NCBI GenBank assembly: GCA_012103505.1
Contig: WLWP01000001.1
Coordinates: 1,364,001-1,428,000, forward strand
Length of the DNA stretch: 64,000 nucleotides
From: Pseudomonadales bacterium
Lineage (GTDB): Bacteria; Pseudomonadota; Gammaproteobacteria; Pseudomonadales; Azotimanducaceae
Direction: 5' to 3'
Part shown: piece after piece, positions 34,496-43,604 of the stretch
Numbering within the stretch: position 1 is the first letter of the stretch
Layout: each line of letters begins with the position of its first letter
Translations under genes and position numbers: made by a program
The notes under the pieces: generated by a model
What the model was told of the DNA's origin: nothing
The model's input: the letters and a program-made list of their open reading frames with translations, nothing else
Databases searched by the model: none

Positions 34496-35632
34496 CTAAA
34501 AACCGGCCAGCTGAGCGTACCGGTCTCGGTGATAGGCTTGATTACCAAACATGGCCTCTAACACACGCGCGCGCTTTAGATAGAAGCCCGCATCAAATTC
34601 GTCCGTCATACCAATACCACCATGAATCTGGATAAGCTGGTTAGACATCTCGTGCAAGAAGTCACCAACCCGACATTTTGATAATGCGACCAGTTGGGCG
34701 CGGTCCTCAGCTTGGGCGTCAATCGCTTGTAAGGCACCTTCTACACAACTTCGAGCGAGCTCCATCGCACTAAACAACATCGCGGCCCGGTGCCCAAGGG
34801 CTTGGAACGAGCCTATAACGCGTCCGAATTGTTCTCTGGTCTTGAGGTATTCGAGTGTCATATCAAACGCTTGGGCAGACGTACCCAGCATTTCCGCTGC
34901 GAGTCCGGCTCTTGCTCGATCCAACGTTTCTGCGAGTATCGGATAGCCTTGATCGATGCTGCCGAGCACCTGGTCTGCAGAGACTTTGACACTTGAAAGG
35001 CTAACATTGGCATAACCGCGGCTGTCGACCATAACCATACGTTCGCGAGAGATTCCTTGTGACGAGCAATCAATCAAGAAAAGACTAATGCCATCCTCTT
35101 GACCTGCCTCTCCCCCGGTGCGGGCAGCGACAATCATTTGTGTTGCTGCCATGCCCTCTGGGACAAACGTCTTTTGGCCCGTGATCTGGAAGCCACCGTC
35201 CACTGCTTCGGCACGGGTGACGATCTGGGCGGGTGCGTGGTTTGGTCGCTCATCTACAGCCAACGTGAAGATCTCACTACCATCTACAATTTTTGGCAAT
35301 AACGCCTGTTTCTGATTCTCACTGCCACCAAGCATGATGGCGGATGCGCCTACCAACGCCGAACTTACTAGAGGTGAAGCGGTCAGGTGGCGTCCCAGCT
35401 CTTCTAAAATAAGGCCAAAGGTCAAATAGCCCAAATCGGACCCACCATAGCTCTCTGGAATCAGAATTCCTGTCCATCCCATCTCTACCATGGCCGCCCA
35501 GGTGGGCGCCTCATAGCAATCCGCGTTGCCACTGTCTCGCATCTCCCGAAAAGATTGCACAGGCGCCTCGGAGCTCACCCAGTTCTTCGCTTGATCGCGA
35601 ATTATCGATTGTTCTTCTGTTAATGCTGCCAT
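34496..35632 (-). CDS. Acyl-CoA dehydrogenase, second of a tandem pair
   Basis: A 378-aa acyl-CoA dehydrogenase fold: N-terminal helical domain, beta-domain with ITGQKTFVPEG, and C-terminal helices with LKTREQFGRVIGSFQALGHR and IHGGIGMTDEF. It starts nine bases after the preceding, longer acyl-CoA dehydrogenase. Adjacent ACAD pairs of unequal length are known to form alpha2beta2 enzymes on bulky substrates such as steroid side chains; that comparison is inference. FAD binding is expected. Confidence 0.92.
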   Translation of the reverse strand: MAALTEEQSIIRDQAKNWVSSEAPVQSFREMRDSGNADCYEAPTWAAMVEMGWTGILIPESYGGSDLGYLTFGLILEELGRHLTASPLVSSALVGASAIMLGGSENQKQALLPKIVDGSEIFTLAVDERPNHAPAQIVTRAEAVDGGFQITGQKTFVPEGMAATQMIVAARTGGEAGQEDGISLFLIDCSSQGISRERMVMVDSRGYANVSLSSVKVSADQVLGSIDQGYPILAETLDRARAGLAAEMLGTSAQAFDMTLEYLKTREQFGRVIGSFQALGHRAAMLFSAMELARSCVEGALQAIDAQAEDRAQLVALSKCRVGDFLHEMSNQLIQIHGGIGMTDEFDAGFYLKRARVLEAMFGNQAYHRDRYAQLAGF

Positions 35633-35641
35633 GTCTGTGCC

Positions 35642-36850
35642 CTAACCCTTCTGTGTGGTCTCGGGAAGACCGAGGATGTTCTTTGAAATGATGTTGTTTT
35701 GAACTTCGAATGAACCACCGTAAATAGAGATCGCCTTTCCAGACAACCAATCACGCACGTTACCCAATTCACCTTCAGTGAAATCTGTCCCTTCCCAACC
35801 CAAGCCCTGGCTACCCATAAATTCAAGGGTCAACTCTGCCTTGGTTTGGGCTACCTTGGTCGCAGAGTTCTTCAAAATAGAGGCCGCTGCACTGACTTCA
35901 ACCTTACCTCGTGCCTCAGCCGTGATCCGGCCAATCGTAAGCGCATGAGCCTGTGCGTCCATCAGATGGTCCGCAAGTCGGGTACGCAGATCGGTATCAG
36001 CAAGACGTCCGGTTGAATCAACCCCAACGTACTCTTTAGCTAAATCCTGCAAACCTGCCTTCTTGCCACCGCCAGAACTTCTAGCGGTCGTCTGACTCTG
36101 ACGTTCATGCTGCAAAAGCCGCTTTACGACACTCCAGCCATCATTCAAATCCCCAAGTAAATCCGCTTTCTCTGCTCGAGCATCGTTGAAATACGTTTCA
36201 CAGAATGGAGAGGCCCCCGCGATAAGCTGTATGGGCCGGGTCTCTACCCCGGCTTGATCCATCGGCAGCATGACAAAACTGATGCCATCGCGTTTGGCGA
36301 CGCTCGAATCCGTACGTACAAGGGCCCCACACCATTGCGAGATATCAGCGCCTGACGTCCAGACTTTCTGGCCGTTTAATATGTATGCATCACCTTCATC
36401 TTCAGCTCGGGTACTCAAGGATGCGAGATCGGATCCTGCATTGGGTTCAGATAACCCTAAGCACCAGCGCAATTCACCACTGGCGATACCCGGCAGGTGC
36501 CTGTCCTTCTGATCGTCGGTGCCATATTCGAGCAGCGTTGGACCCACCATAGTCACACCCATTCCCGCGATCATGGGGATATGATTGAACGCACCGATTT
36601 GATGCATTTCCTGGGTGATCACCTTCGCCTGAGGATGGGATAAACCAGCGCCACCGTACTCAATCGGCCATGTTGGAGCACCCCACCCTTGTTCGGCAAG
36701 CCGCGCTCGCCAAGTGTCCAAGTCATCGGCTAAGGCGGCTTCCGCCTCGCCCTCAAAGCCAAATTTCATGCCCTTTAAACTGGTTGGAAAATTGTCCCTT
36801 AACCAACCACTAACTTCTTCGCGAAATTGCTCCAACTCAGCCTCTGCCAC
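35642..36850 (-). CDS. Acyl-CoA dehydrogenase, first of a tandem pair
   Basis: A 402-aa acyl-CoA dehydrogenase: WGAPTWPIEYGGAGLSH, CLGLSEPNAGSDLASL (substrate/FAD region), INGQKVWTSGA-type segment, and the C-terminal YGGSFEVQNNIISKNILGLP. The residue at the place of the usual catalytic Glu in the YEGT motif is Gly, so the base may come from elsewhere or from the partner subunit. It precedes the second ACAD by nine bases. It follows PPOX, LLM and SDR genes on the same strand. Confidence 0.92.
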   Translation of the reverse strand: MAEAELEQFREEVSGWLRDNFPTSLKGMKFGFEGEAEAALADDLDTWRARLAEQGWGAPTWPIEYGGAGLSHPQAKVITQEMHQIGAFNHIPMIAGMGVTMVGPTLLEYGTDDQKDRHLPGIASGELRWCLGLSEPNAGSDLASLSTRAEDEGDAYILNGQKVWTSGADISQWCGALVRTDSSVAKRDGISFVMLPMDQAGVETRPIQLIAGASPFCETYFNDARAEKADLLGDLNDGWSVVKRLLQHERQSQTTARSSGGGKKAGLQDLAKEYVGVDSTGRLADTDLRTRLADHLMDAQAHALTIGRITAEARGKVEVSAAASILKNSATKVAQTKAELTLEFMGSQGLGWEGTDFTEGELGNVRDWLSGKAISIYGGSFEVQNNIISKNILGLPETTQKG

Positions 36851-36934
36851 AAATACCCCCGACGTAGTACTTCAATATTTGGCATTAGGATAACGCAATC
36901 AGACCCTACTCAGCGAGCAGGGAGCAATCGTGCC

Positions 36935-37345
36935 TTAGCGGATAACGCCATAAACCCGCTCGGGGTGTATCTCGAGGATGACGCGTTGTTGTGTCTCAAG
37001 CCAGTTAGGCAAGTCATCCGGCACTGCATAGCCCACCGATTCAATGTTGGCAAAAACACGGCGCGTATCTGCCTCTAGGTCTGCACTAACAATCGCGCAC
37101 CTGCCTTCAATGGAGACAAAGTTAAATGGTTCCGCATTATTGATAACGCAGAGGTTTACACGGTCGTCCCGCTCTATCGATTGACGTTTAAACGTTGTAC
37201 CCGGCGTGCTCACGACAAGAACGTCATTTCGGCGGGCGTAGGCGACGACGGAGCTCACGGGCTGCTTGCTTGATCGAAGCGTTGTCAATATCGCCCAACG
37301 GTTTGTAGTGACGAATTCATCCCACTTAGGTTCGCTACTGATCAT
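36935..37345 (-). CDS. PPOX-class flavin/F420-binding protein
   Basis: A 136-aa split-barrel protein of the pyridoxamine-5'-phosphate oxidase-like class: WAILTTLRSSKQPVSSVVAYARRNDVLVVST, then RVNLCVINNAEPFNFVSIEGRCAIV. Members bind FMN, F420 or haem and often act as reductases. Its start overlaps the end of the LLM gene by 11 bases. It may supply reduced flavin for that monooxygenase or act on the same substrate; this is inference. Confidence 0.85.
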   Translation of the reverse strand: MISSEPKWDEFVTTNRWAILTTLRSSKQPVSSVVAYARRNDVLVVSTPGTTFKRQSIERDDRVNLCVINNAEPFNFVSIEGRCAIVSADLEADTRRVFANIESVGYAVPDDLPNWLETQQRVILEIHPERVYGVIR

Positions 37346-38273
37346 GTCCCCTCCCGCTGAGTGCTTCTGCTAGGGCACGTAGTGTCGTTTCATGATCTCC
37401 GACCAAGCGCAGAACAACGTGATTTGCGCCTGCTTTAACAAAGCTATGAACAAAATCACTAACACGACTCAAACTTCCGCCGAAGCAGGCCTGAAAACTT
37501 CGCATCACTTTGGCCGGGGCATTGTAGTAAGACTCTAGATAGTCGTTGATGTCCTGATCCGCTTGTTGCTCATCATCGTTCACAGACACTGTAAGATAGA
37601 TCGCTGTAGTCTGATCGGCCTTACCCTCGGCTCGAACTCTATCTTGGTAGTGCAATTGATTTTTGCCAAAGGTCTCTAGATTGGGTCCGATCGGGAACCA
37701 ACCCTCAAAATGTTTCGCTGCCCGCTCTATACCTGCAAGCACGGAACTCGCGAGCCAAATTGGCGGTCCATTTTCTGCGCAGGGGGTTGGCGCGAGAGTA
37801 CCACTGTGAACCGTCCATCGACCTGACCAATCAACAGTCTCGCCTGACCACAAAGCACGACACAATCTAAGTCCTTCCAACAAAGTGCCAACGCGTTTAT
37901 CAAACGGCACTCCTGCAGCGGCAAATTCCTGACGTATCGCCGGATTGTCTGCGGCGATGCCGACGCCAAGAATCAACCTTCCTTCACAAATCTGATCCAC
38001 CGTCGCAATCTGTTGGGCTAGCACAACCGGGTTCCGTAGCATTGGCAACAAGACAGCTGTGCCGATCATGATCTCTGGTACCGCAGCACCGATGGCTGCC
38101 ATCAAGGTCAGCGGATCATGTCGTGGTCGGGCAAGCAGTGAATCACCTATCCAGACGGAATCGAAACCTAACTGTTGCGCCAAGGCTGCCCGTCGAATCA
38201 AACCTTGAGCACTATGATCGTTACTCAGTATTTGTTCCCTTGTCGGGATCAAGTAACCCAGCTTGAATGTCAT
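37335..38273 (-). CDS. Luciferase-like (LLM) flavin-dependent oxidoreductase
   Basis: A 312-aa luciferase-superfamily protein: MTFKLGYLIPTRE, FDSVWIGDSLLARPRHDPLTLMA, IGTAVLLPMLRNPVVLAQQ and GRLILGVGIAADNPAIRQEF. The sequence is of the type often annotated F420-dependent in actinobacteria, but in proteobacteria FMN is the likelier cofactor. It overlaps the SDR gene by four bases and the PPOX gene by 11, so the three are translationally coupled. Confidence 0.9.
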   Translation of the reverse strand: MTFKLGYLIPTREQILSNDHSAQGLIRRAALAQQLGFDSVWIGDSLLARPRHDPLTLMAAIGAAVPEIMIGTAVLLPMLRNPVVLAQQIATVDQICEGRLILGVGIAADNPAIRQEFAAAGVPFDKRVGTLLEGLRLCRALWSGETVDWSGRWTVHSGTLAPTPCAENGPPIWLASSVLAGIERAAKHFEGWFPIGPNLETFGKNQLHYQDRVRAEGKADQTTAIYLTVSVNDDEQQADQDINDYLESYYNAPAKVMRSFQACFGGSLSRVSDFVHSFVKAGANHVVLRLVGDHETTLRALAEALSGRGHDQ

Positions 38274-39109
38274 CCTGCGACTCCGTATTTTTCTACTAGC
38301 TTTTGGCCGAGCGCTGCCCGCGTCATGCCCCTAACGCCAATGCCACAATCAGCGTTGACCACAGTTCCGGTACTGGGACTGGAATCTGCACTCGCCAAAT
38401 GTACAAACGCGCCAGCGTACTCTCTAGTTTCAGGGACACGGCCGATCGCCAGTGTCGGGCCAACTTTCTCAGGCAGATTTAGTTCCGCTATGTGTCGATC
38501 TTCCATCGACATCGCAGCAGGACCACTAAGCTGCGTATCGATCGGACCTGGTGCCACCCCGTTAACCCGCACACCAGGTGCTAGCTCATGGGCTAACTGT
38601 TTAATCAATCCGACCACTGCATGTTTGGACGCTGTATAAAGTACACCGCCACCGCCTGCGTCGTAGCCCGCATTCGATGCGGTAAAAATCATACAACCTC
38701 GTGATCTAACCAAAGACGGGATGGCAGCCTTGGCTAGTGTGATATAGCCCAACACATTGACCCGAAACAACTCATCGAACGCATCTTCAAGATGCTCTGG
38801 CTCAGTATCATCCAGTTTCTTGGAGTAATCCCAAATTCCAGCATTGCCTACCGCACAATCTAGACCACCGAATCTCTCAACCGCCTGGTCCACAGCGTCT
38901 TGCATTTGCTTGGTTGAACGCACATCAGCATTAACTACTTCAACGTCTATATCTGAGCGTTGCTGCAACGCAGTGAGACGTTCTTCTGATCGGTCAACGA
39001 CTAAAACCCGCGCGCCCTCTTTGACAAACCGCTCTACAATAGCCAGTCCCAGACCTGAGGCACCGCCCGTTACAAGCACCTTTTGCTCAGCTAATCTCAT
39101 CTCGCTCAT
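38270..39109 (-). CDS. SDR related to cis-dihydrodiol dehydrogenases
   Basis: A 279-aa SDR with TGGASGLG (cofactor), NAGIW, Ser in FTASNAG and Y-TAS-K. The run VGNAGIWDYSKKL and the region ELAPGVRVNGVAPGPIDT with GxGVRG near the end strongly recall BphB-type 2,3-dihydroxy-2,3-dihydro-diol dehydrogenases, which rearomatise the product of a Rieske dioxygenase. The start region has a tandem GAGCGAGAT, so ATG codons at 39109 and 39100 are both possible. It leads the LLM-PPOX-ACAD-ACAD set. Confidence 0.88.
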   Translation of the reverse strand: MSEMRLAEQKVLVTGGASGLGLAIVERFVKEGARVLVVDRSEERLTALQQRSDIDVEVVNADVRSTKQMQDAVDQAVERFGGLDCAVGNAGIWDYSKKLDDTEPEHLEDAFDELFRVNVLGYITLAKAAIPSLVRSRGCMIFTASNAGYDAGGGGVLYTASKHAVVGLIKQLAHELAPGVRVNGVAPGPIDTQLSGPAAMSMEDRHIAELNLPEKVGPTLAIGRVPETREYAGAFVHLASADSSPSTGTVVNADCGIGVRGMTRAALGQKLVEKYGVAG

Positions 39110-39139
39110 CTCGCTCTTATCGGCTTAATTGTTTGAATT

Positions 39140-39213
39140 TGGAGCGGATGGTGGGAATCGAACCCACGTCATCAGCTTGGGAAGCTGAGGCCCTACCATT
39201 AGACGACACCCGC
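39140..39213 (-). tRNA. tRNA-Gly(CCC)
   Basis: A 74-nt tRNA with an encoded CCA. The acceptor stem GCGGGTG pairs with CATCCGC (one G-U). The anticodon stem TCAGC/GCTGA encloses loop TTCCCAA, so the anticodon is CCC for Gly. The T arm GTGGGTTCGATTCCCAC is canonical. It lies alone on the minus strand between the SDR gene and the divergent DsbA-like gene. Confidence 0.96.
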
Positions 39214-39321
39214 CGACCATTGGCCTGATTCTACAGTCTGCGACTGCACAGAGTCACGATTCAGGCTAAGACCCTCTACGTAGCGCTTCCGGACGTCGAA
39301 TAGTTTGACCATAATGACGCC

Positions 39322-40002
39322 ATGCAAAACTCTTACTCCGCCCTAACAAGTGACACACCGCTCATTGTCTATGTCGACATAAAGAGCCCATACGCCTTTG
39401 TTGCTATCAGGCCCGTGTTGGCTTTGGAAGCGGAACTCGGCATACAGTTCGACTGGCGCCCGTTAACTTTAGATATACCTAGCTACCTAGGATCCGCGAA
39501 AAAGAAAGCCGGCAAGGTCGTAGAATCTAATCGATCGCCGCAGCAGTGGTCGGGTGTCAAATATGCCTACCGAGACGCGCGCAGATATGCCGAACGCCAA
39601 GGCTACATTCTCAAAGGTACCGAGAAAATCTGGGACTCCAGTATCGCGAACATTGGCATTCTCTGGACTTGTGCCCATGCGAGAGAGCGTTTGCCGAACT
39701 ATTTCGAGGCCGTCTTCCCGCCGTTCTGGCGTCGTGAGTTAGACGTCGAGGACCCAGCTGTTGTGGCAAACGTCTTAGAAACAGCAGGAATCACGAGCTT
39801 GGGTTTCGACGAGTATCAGCTCGGTGCAGGTAGGAAAATCCACGATGCTCTACAAGCCCAACTTCACCCTGCGGGAATCTATGGGGTACCTACGTTTGTT
39901 TTTGGCGACCACATCCTGTTTGGTCGGGAGCATATCCCTTACGTCAGATGGCATCTTTCTGGTCAGAACGGTCCGGCACCTGATGTCGCCTACGAGGTTT
40001 GA
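39322..40002 (+). CDS. DsbA/2-hydroxychromene-2-carboxylate isomerase-like protein, copy 1
   Basis: A 226-aa thioredoxin-fold protein of the HCCA isomerase/kappa-GST group: VYVDIKSPYAFVAIRP at the N-terminus (SPYA in place of CxxC), a helical insertion, and the cis-Pro segment GVPTFVFGDHILFGREHI. HCCA isomerases use glutathione in naphthalene degradation; other members handle fatty acyl or steroid-like substrates. It forms an operon with a shorter homolog (short gap or overlap depending on its start) and an amidohydrolase. Confidence 0.87.
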   Translation: MQNSYSALTSDTPLIVYVDIKSPYAFVAIRPVLALEAELGIQFDWRPLTLDIPSYLGSAKKKAGKVVESNRSPQQWSGVKYAYRDARRYAERQGYILKGTEKIWDSSIANIGILWTCAHARERLPNYFEAVFPPFWRRELDVEDPAVVANVLETAGITSLGFDEYQLGAGRKIHDALQAQLHPAGIYGVPTFVFGDHILFGREHIPYVRWHLSGQNGPAPDVAYEV

Positions 40003-40007
40003 AAAAG

Positions 40008-40574
40008 ATGGATATCTACATAGATTTTAAGTCGCCCGCGGCTTACCTCGCGATCAATCCAACCATTGAGCTCGCACAACTGTGCAACGTCTCGCTCAAT
40101 TGGCTGCCGCTTCGTACTCGGCAAACTCAGATCCCAGGTGTCCAGGAAAATGAAGATCGAGGCGCCACTCATCGACGTGTCCGAGCCATCGCGCGACAAA
40201 ATACTTTTCTTCATTATGCCTCTGTCCAAGATCTCGAAATGCGTTTTCGTAGTGATCCTGGCAACACGGATCTCGCGCTTGCTGCACTAGCGACACTCGT
40301 TGGAGACACGACAGAGTTTGTTCGAAGAGCCTTCAACGCCTACTGGACAACAAACAAGGCGCTGGGTGATAGGGACGTTGTCCAAGCCCTTTTGGATGAT
40401 GCCGATTCTGACCTTGATGTCTCAGCCCTTGATGTGAGCGCAACGATCGCCGCTAGCGAGGAGCTTGCGCTTGCTGCAGGTGCAATAGATGCGCCTGCGT
40501 ATATTGTCGCCAACGAGCTCTTCATTGGGCGGGAACACCTACCTTGGATTAAAGAGTTACTCAGCAATGGCTAA
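40008..40574 (+). CDS. DsbA/HCCA isomerase-like protein, copy 2
   Basis: About 188 aa from the ATG at 40008 (GAGG ten bases upstream); a TTG at 39999 would overlap the previous gene. The sequence IYIDFKSPAAYLAINP and the C-terminal IDAPAYIVANELFIGREHLPW are the same family as the preceding protein, but the SPYA motif reads SPAA and the usual VPTF is APAY. It may be a non-catalytic partner or have a different substrate. Its stop overlaps the amidohydrolase start by eight bases. Confidence 0.85.
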   Translation: MDIYIDFKSPAAYLAINPTIELAQLCNVSLNWLPLRTRQTQIPGVQENEDRGATHRRVRAIARQNTFLHYASVQDLEMRFRSDPGNTDLALAALATLVGDTTEFVRRAFNAYWTTNKALGDRDVVQALLDDADSDLDVSALDVSATIAASEELALAAGAIDAPAYIVANELFIGREHLPWIKELLSNG

Positions 40575-41595
40575 TCGATTTGGTTACAAAGGCGGCGAGC
40601 ACGATACCTGGCTAGCTAGCCTCACAGAAGAGACACTCGAGCCTGATCTACCAATCATCGACGCACACCATCATCTCTGGATTCGTGATGGATCGCCGTA
40701 TTTGTTAAGAGAATTTGGCGCAGATCTTGCCACGGGACACAATATCGCAGGCACTGTATACGCAGAGTGCCACTCGATGTATCGCTCTCATGGTCCAGTC
40801 GCAGAACAACCGATCGGGGAAATGGAATTCATCGCTGGCATGGCAGCCATGAGCGCTGCAGAGGCTTTCGAAACATCCAACGTCTGCACCGCCGCAGTCG
40901 GGAGCGTTGACTTAACGCTAGGACATGCTGCCAAACCTATCCTAGAAGGATTGCAGAACGCAGCTGGTGGTCGATTTCGCGGGGTGCGCGCTTCTACTTG
41001 TTGGCATAGCGATGAAAAATTACACAACGCTGCACCTCATGAAGGCTTTCTGCTCGATAGCCGGGTTGTTGCGGGTATCAAATGTCTAGCGGAGCTTGGC
41101 CTCTCTCTAGATGTTTGGTGCTATCACTCGCAATTAGACGAAATACTCACCATTAGCGAATTGTTCCCAGCGATGACAATAATCATCAATCACACAGGCA
41201 CACCAATTCTTGGCGGGCCGTATCGGAACGAACTAGACCAAGTACGCAAGGATTGGCAGACCAGTCTCTTAGCACTGAGCCAGCGCCCCAATCTATTCGT
41301 CAAACTGGGCGCGCTACCTGCTAAGTTCGGTTCTGGTTCGCAACCACCCAGCTCCCAGGATATTGCCGAGGCATGGGCTCCCTGGATTGAACCTTGCATT
41401 GAGATGTTTGGCGCAGAGCGATGTTTTTTTGAGTCTAACTTTCCCGTTCACAAGAATTGGATGTCTTACCCGATTCTTTGGAATGGCTTCAAACTGATCA
41501 CACAAGGTGCAAGCGCAATTGAGAAGAAGCGTCTTTTCTCCGATACCGCCTGCAAAGTCTACAAAATCGACTCAGCCACAACGATCGCATCCTAA
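40567..41595 (+). CDS. Amidohydrolase_2 family hydrolase
   Basis: A 342-aa TIM-barrel hydrolase starting at the ATG at 40567, inside the last codons of the preceding gene. DAHHHLW is the metal motif at the N-terminus; WCYHSQLDE, IINHTGTPI and ERCFFESNFPVHK supply further His and Asp candidates. It resembles the 2-pyrone-4,6-dicarboxylate lactonase/L-rhamnono-lactonase-like group. It is coupled with the two DsbA/HCCA-like proteins and convergent with an SDR gene, with a four-base overlap. Confidence 0.88.
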   Translation: MANRFGYKGGEHDTWLASLTEETLEPDLPIIDAHHHLWIRDGSPYLLREFGADLATGHNIAGTVYAECHSMYRSHGPVAEQPIGEMEFIAGMAAMSAAEAFETSNVCTAAVGSVDLTLGHAAKPILEGLQNAAGGRFRGVRASTCWHSDEKLHNAAPHEGFLLDSRVVAGIKCLAELGLSLDVWCYHSQLDEILTISELFPAMTIIINHTGTPILGGPYRNELDQVRKDWQTSLLALSQRPNLFVKLGALPAKFGSGSQPPSSQDIAEAWAPWIEPCIEMFGAERCFFESNFPVHKNWMSYPILWNGFKLITQGASAIEKKRLFSDTACKVYKIDSATTIAS

Positions 41596-42359
41596 TCCAC
41601 CGTCGCAACTTGGCCACCATCCGCCGCCAGATGGGTCGCATTCAACCAAAGACCTGCGGGGCTCGCGGTAAACACGATGATCCGCGCTAGCTCTTCACCA
41701 GTTCCAAGTCGCCCCAGTGGAATACCTTTTTCAACCTGTGCATAAAACTCCGGGCTTGCTTTCTTCCGCTCATCCCATCGCCCACCTGGAAACCAAACCG
41801 CCCCAGGAGATATCACATTGGCACGAATACCATCACGACCATAGTTTTGTGCCAACTCATTGGCATAGGCGCGGATTGCAGCTTTGGCAGCCCCATAAGG
41901 TGATTCAGGACGGCCAAAGTGAAATTTACTGGCCATGGAGCCAATGAAGACGATACTTCCCGCGCCACTTGCCTGTAGAGCCGACAGTGCCTCATCAACT
42001 GCCCTGACTCCAGCCATGATGTCGACTTCGAAGCTACGTCGCCAATCTTGTTCGTTGTTTGCCATGCCAAACCCTGACGCGTTGTGTATCAATACATCGA
42101 TACCACCCAACGCTTCCTCTGCCGACCGAATAAAGCCCCTGGTCGCATCTCCATCCTCTAGGTCAACAGCTTGGCCAAACACTCGAACGGCATGGCTCCG
42201 ACCAGACATTTCTTTCTCTGCGCTCGCAACGCCTTCAGCGCCCCTCGCACAAAAGGCAATGTGCGCGCCTTCGTCAATAAAAGCTTCCGCCGCATAGCGT
42301 CCGATACCGCGACTCCCGCCTAGAATAACGACTTTCTTATCCTGCAATCCTAAGTCCAT
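41592..42359 (-). CDS. Short-chain dehydrogenase/reductase
   Basis: A 255-aa classical SDR: LGGSRGIG (cofactor), NASGFG in place of NNAG, catalytic Ser in IGSMASK, Y-GAA-K, and the C-terminal NATHLAADGG. Catalytic residues are intact. It probably oxidises a secondary alcohol or reduces a ketone in the local catabolic region. It is convergent with the amidohydrolase and divergent from the broken P450 gene, sharing a 60-base intergenic region. Confidence 0.92.
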   Translation of the reverse strand: MDLGLQDKKVVILGGSRGIGRYAAEAFIDEGAHIAFCARGAEGVASAEKEMSGRSHAVRVFGQAVDLEDGDATRGFIRSAEEALGGIDVLIHNASGFGMANNEQDWRRSFEVDIMAGVRAVDEALSALQASGAGSIVFIGSMASKFHFGRPESPYGAAKAAIRAYANELAQNYGRDGIRANVISPGAVWFPGGRWDERKKASPEFYAQVEKGIPLGRLGTGEELARIIVFTASPAGLWLNATHLAADGGQVATVD

Positions 42360-42419
42360 TGCTAGCTCTCTCCCCTAAAGACTAGATATAGTGCAGAACT
42401 TGTACTGTGGAAGAAAGCC

Positions 42420-43591
42420 ATGAGTTGGACCCCCTTCAGCCCTGAATCGATGCGAGACCCAGCATCGGGTCATCAACAATTACTGCAATCGTGTCCAGTG
42501 CATCACTGTAAAGAATTCGACCCTGCGTTTTATACGTTGTCACGCTACAGCGATGTCGAGCACGCGTTGCGTGACATTGAAACCTATTCCAGCCAGTTCG
42601 GGCAAGGACCTCGATTTTCTGATCCCCTTGGCATGCTCTGTGATCCGCCCCAACACACACATACGCAAACTCGTTCAACAAGCATTCACCCCGCGCGATG
42701 AATCTACTGCGTCCACAGATAGAAGCCGTGACTAACAACCTGATCGATAACATTCTCAGCGGACCCGCAGAGTTCGACTTTCACGACGATTTTGCATTTC
42801 CCCTTCCCGTCATCATCATTGCTGGAATGCTTGGCGTTCCAGAAGTCGACCTAGAACGATTTAAGCACTGGTCCGATATCCAAGTCGCAGCCATGGGTGC
42901 GGAAGATCCAAGTCGCTACGAAGAAGATCAAATAGAGTTTTTCGGCTATATGCACAGCCATCTGATGAGCAGACGGTCAGATGTTGCGGCTGGGGTAGAT
43001 GTACCTGAGGACTTGTTAACACTGATAGCGTCTGGCAGCGACGCAGATGGTCAACTGCTTTCCGAGGCAGACGCTCAATCGGTTCTGATGCAGCTTTTAG
43101 TTGGTGGTAACGAAACAACAACCTCCTTGATAACAAATTTACTGTGGCGACTACTGGAATCGCCAAACCAATGGCAAGCTATGCAAGAAGATGCAACGCT
43201 AATCGAGCCTGCTATCGAGGAGAGTCTACGCTTCGATCCGCCAGTGCTCGGTCTCTACCGGAGTACCACCCGAGACGTTTCCTTACACGACGTGCTTATC
43301 CCCAAAGGAAGTAAGGTGTTCATCAACTACGCGGCTGCGAATAGAGATAGCGCTTTATTCAACGATCCTAATCGCTTCGATATAACAAGAAGTACAAGAG
43401 AACGGAAACGTCACATGTCCTTTGGGCTCGGCACTCATTTTTGCCTTGGTGCCCCAATGGCTCGCCTGGAAACGGAGATCGCGTTTCAAGCGATCATGCA
43501 ACGTCTACCTAATCTGACTTTAATTGGTCCGGGGCAACGTATCGCCCCCTTTTTCTTGTGGGGGCGGCGCAAGCTTCCCGTACAGAGCTAG
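42420..43591 (+). pseudogene. Cytochrome P450 with two frameshifts in dinucleotide runs
   Basis: The N-terminal part (42420 to about 42659), a middle part in a second frame (IRKLVQQAFTPR, about 42661-42696) and the main part from 42698 in a third frame together give one continuous P450. The first shift is in the CA run ending at 42661 and the second in CGCGCG at 42692-42697; adding one dinucleotide at each restores the protein. The main part keeps the I-helix (GGNETTTSL), ExxR (ESLR) and the haem motif FGLGTHFCLG. The gene is probably inactive, unless the shifts are sequence errors. Intact length would be about 391 aa. Confidence 0.85.
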
Positions 43592-43604
43592 TCCGTCGCG
43601 CTAT

